From assembly GCA_946965045.2 (NCBI GenBank), contig OX337236.1:2170001-2234000 (forward strand): 64,000 bases of DNA, in the 5' to 3' direction. Source of the stretch: Epithemia pelagica. Lineage: Eukaryota > Bacillariophyta > Bacillariophyceae > Surirellales > Surirellaceae. Positions 63,149-64,000 of the stretch are shown here, piece by piece (positions within the stretch are counted from its first letter, which is position 1; every line of letters begins with the position of its first letter). The notes under the pieces are model-generated. The model was given only the letters and a program-made list of their open reading frames with translations, searched no databases and was not told where the DNA came from. A program made the translations under genes and the position numbers.

Positions 63149-64000
63149 ATGACAACCGAAGCAGAATTGAAGAGTCGCTCGATTCAAAGCAACGCGTTGG
63201 ACGATCCGACCGACGTGGCGCCACTGTGGGATGAAGACGATCCTTTGCAAGACGTACAGAGGATACAATTTCCGTTTTGTGAAGTACGAGTTGGATCCGA
63301 TTTGTTCCTTCCATTGCCTTTTAGAGCATCACATCGATTGAAGAAAACCAATGAACAGGCTATACGTTTTGGTGGATCCAATGATATGATCACCTTATTG
63401 GAAGGCTCAAGCGATGAACAAGCGGATTACTTGTTTGGGTTAGTGGCTGGAAGTGTCCTCGTCGCTATCTTTTTTGCCCTCTGGACTGTGCTCATTCTCG
63501 TCTTCAAGTTCAATGGATACCGTCGGTGTGGATTTCTCTGTGGACGGTTCATTCGACCAAACAAGAAAGACTATAAGAAACAGCTGTTGCCAGCAGCTTT
63601 GGAAGCTTCCAATGAGTCAAAATCACCAGAGCAACCAAGGGATCAAAGTGGTACATCTCCAGTTAGCACTCGGAGAATGGGTTCAGGAAACTTGATTGAC
63701 GATGGCAGCGACGCAGTGGTGGTTAAAGGGATGGACGGAACCACAGACAACCTTGAGCAAGAAGGTGGATCTGACCGACCGAACGTTACGGCTACAATTG
63801 AACAAGAATCAGAAGCTCGAGAACATGCCCCTGGTGTACAGAGCGAAAAACCGGAAAGTCCAGAAGGAGAAACATTTACAAATGTCAACGACAATCGCTT
63901 TGAAGCTGATAAAGTAGATGATGCAGAAACAAACGCAAAGACGCAAGATACCGAAAATGAAGAGAGTGGAAGTAGAGGAATAGAGGATGGAGGAGATGGA
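63149..64000 (+). CDS. Single-pass membrane protein of unknown function, 3' end beyond window
   Basis: An ATG at 63149 opens a frame that stays open for 284 codons to the window edge. The first 90 residues are soluble (MTTEAELKSRSIQSNALDDP; FPFCEVRVGSDLFLPLPFRA; NDMITLLEGSSDEQADY). A single strong membrane span follows at about residues 95-119 (YLFGLVAGSVLVAIFFALWT...), a short basic and Cys-containing stop-transfer (NGYRRCGFLCGRF), then a long Glu/Ser/Asp-rich cytosolic tail with no visible fold. The layout, a short N-terminal domain with the span right after an LLEG motif, is one I associate from memory with uncharacterised diatom proteins. No catalytic motif is seen. Topology and function are inferred. 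Confidence 0.75.
   Translation, partial: MTTEAELKSRSIQSNALDDPTDVAPLWDEDDPLQDVQRIQFPFCEVRVGSDLFLPLPFRASHRLKKTNEQAIRFGGSNDMITLLEGSSDEQADYLFGLVAGSVLVAIFFALWTVLILVFKFNGYRRCGFLCGRFIRPNKKDYKKQLLPAALEASNESKSPEQPRDQSGTSPVSTRRMGSGNLIDDGSDAVVVKGMDGTTDNLEQEGGSDRPNVTATIEQESEAREHAPGVQSEKPESPEGETFTNVNDNRFEADKVDDAETNAKTQDTENEESGSRGIEDGGDG

Noticed and set aside
1-64000. CRISPR arrays, rRNA or bacterial operon structure
   Set aside because: None seen; introns and gene types are eukaryotic, and the short direct repeats found are tandem duplications or LTRs.

Overview
The window is nuclear DNA of a stramenopile alga, most likely a pennate diatom. Genes carry short spliceosomal introns (50-132 nt, one of 351 nt). 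One hydrolase has a signal peptide followed by a diatom plastid-type ASAFAP-like motif (STS|FTP). There is a VTC1 polyphosphate-complex subunit, glutamine- and serine-rich low-complexity stretches, and Copia-type LTR elements whose gag and protease resemble diatom CoDi elements. I cannot name the species.

Host genes, left to right: a NEDD8-conjugating E2 (UBC12/UBE2M, minus, C-terminus off the left edge); a multi-exon gene of unknown function (1143-4053); a convergent unknown gene with an N-myristoylation-type start but an in-frame TAG after codon 13 (4100-5494); a truncated GT92-like glycosyltransferase (5846-7012); an unknown 272-aa protein between two copies of a dispersed repeat (8861-9679); VTC1 (10173-11022); a plastid alpha/beta hydrolase (11407-12627); a large STAND-type AAA ATPase (26733-31155); an unknown 229-aa protein (51136-51825); a convergent pair of large unknown genes (52072-57682); an aspartic-protease-like protein (58799-60145); a GLTP-fold lipid-transfer-like protein (60600-61889); and a single-pass membrane protein that runs off the right edge (from 63149).

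Roughly half of the window is mobile DNA, much of it nested. A mariner-like element (12982-21696, TA target duplication, CTCCCTCC termini) contains a complete 6,775-bp hAT element (13190-19964) with 14-bp terminal inverted repeats and a perfect 8-bp target duplication. The hAT carries two convergent genes: a BED-finger hAT transposase, whole only after removal of a 50-nt intron, and a 639-aa protein ending in an endonuclease III-type HhH-GPD DNA glycosylase domain with the catalytic Lys and Asp in place. A transposon carrying its own base-excision glycosylase is the most interesting feature of the window; one testable idea is that it demethylates or repairs the element's own DNA.

From 33137 to 47042 lies a Copia element with its 3' LTR split by a second, antisense Copia relative (40642-46748). 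Both insertions have 5-bp target duplications. Both elements have lost the reverse transcriptase active site, yet the second keeps an uninterrupted 1,235-codon frame. Smaller elements are a 1.4-kb element with perfect 85-bp inverted termini (22910-24308), a degenerate inverted-repeat element (24644-26358) and an 803-bp PIF/Harbinger-like MITE (50156-50958). The remaining gaps (about 7.0-8.9 kb, 31.2-33.1 kb, 47.0-50.0 kb, 57.7-58.8 kb, 62.3-63.1 kb) hold decayed repeats and palindromes with no convincing genes.
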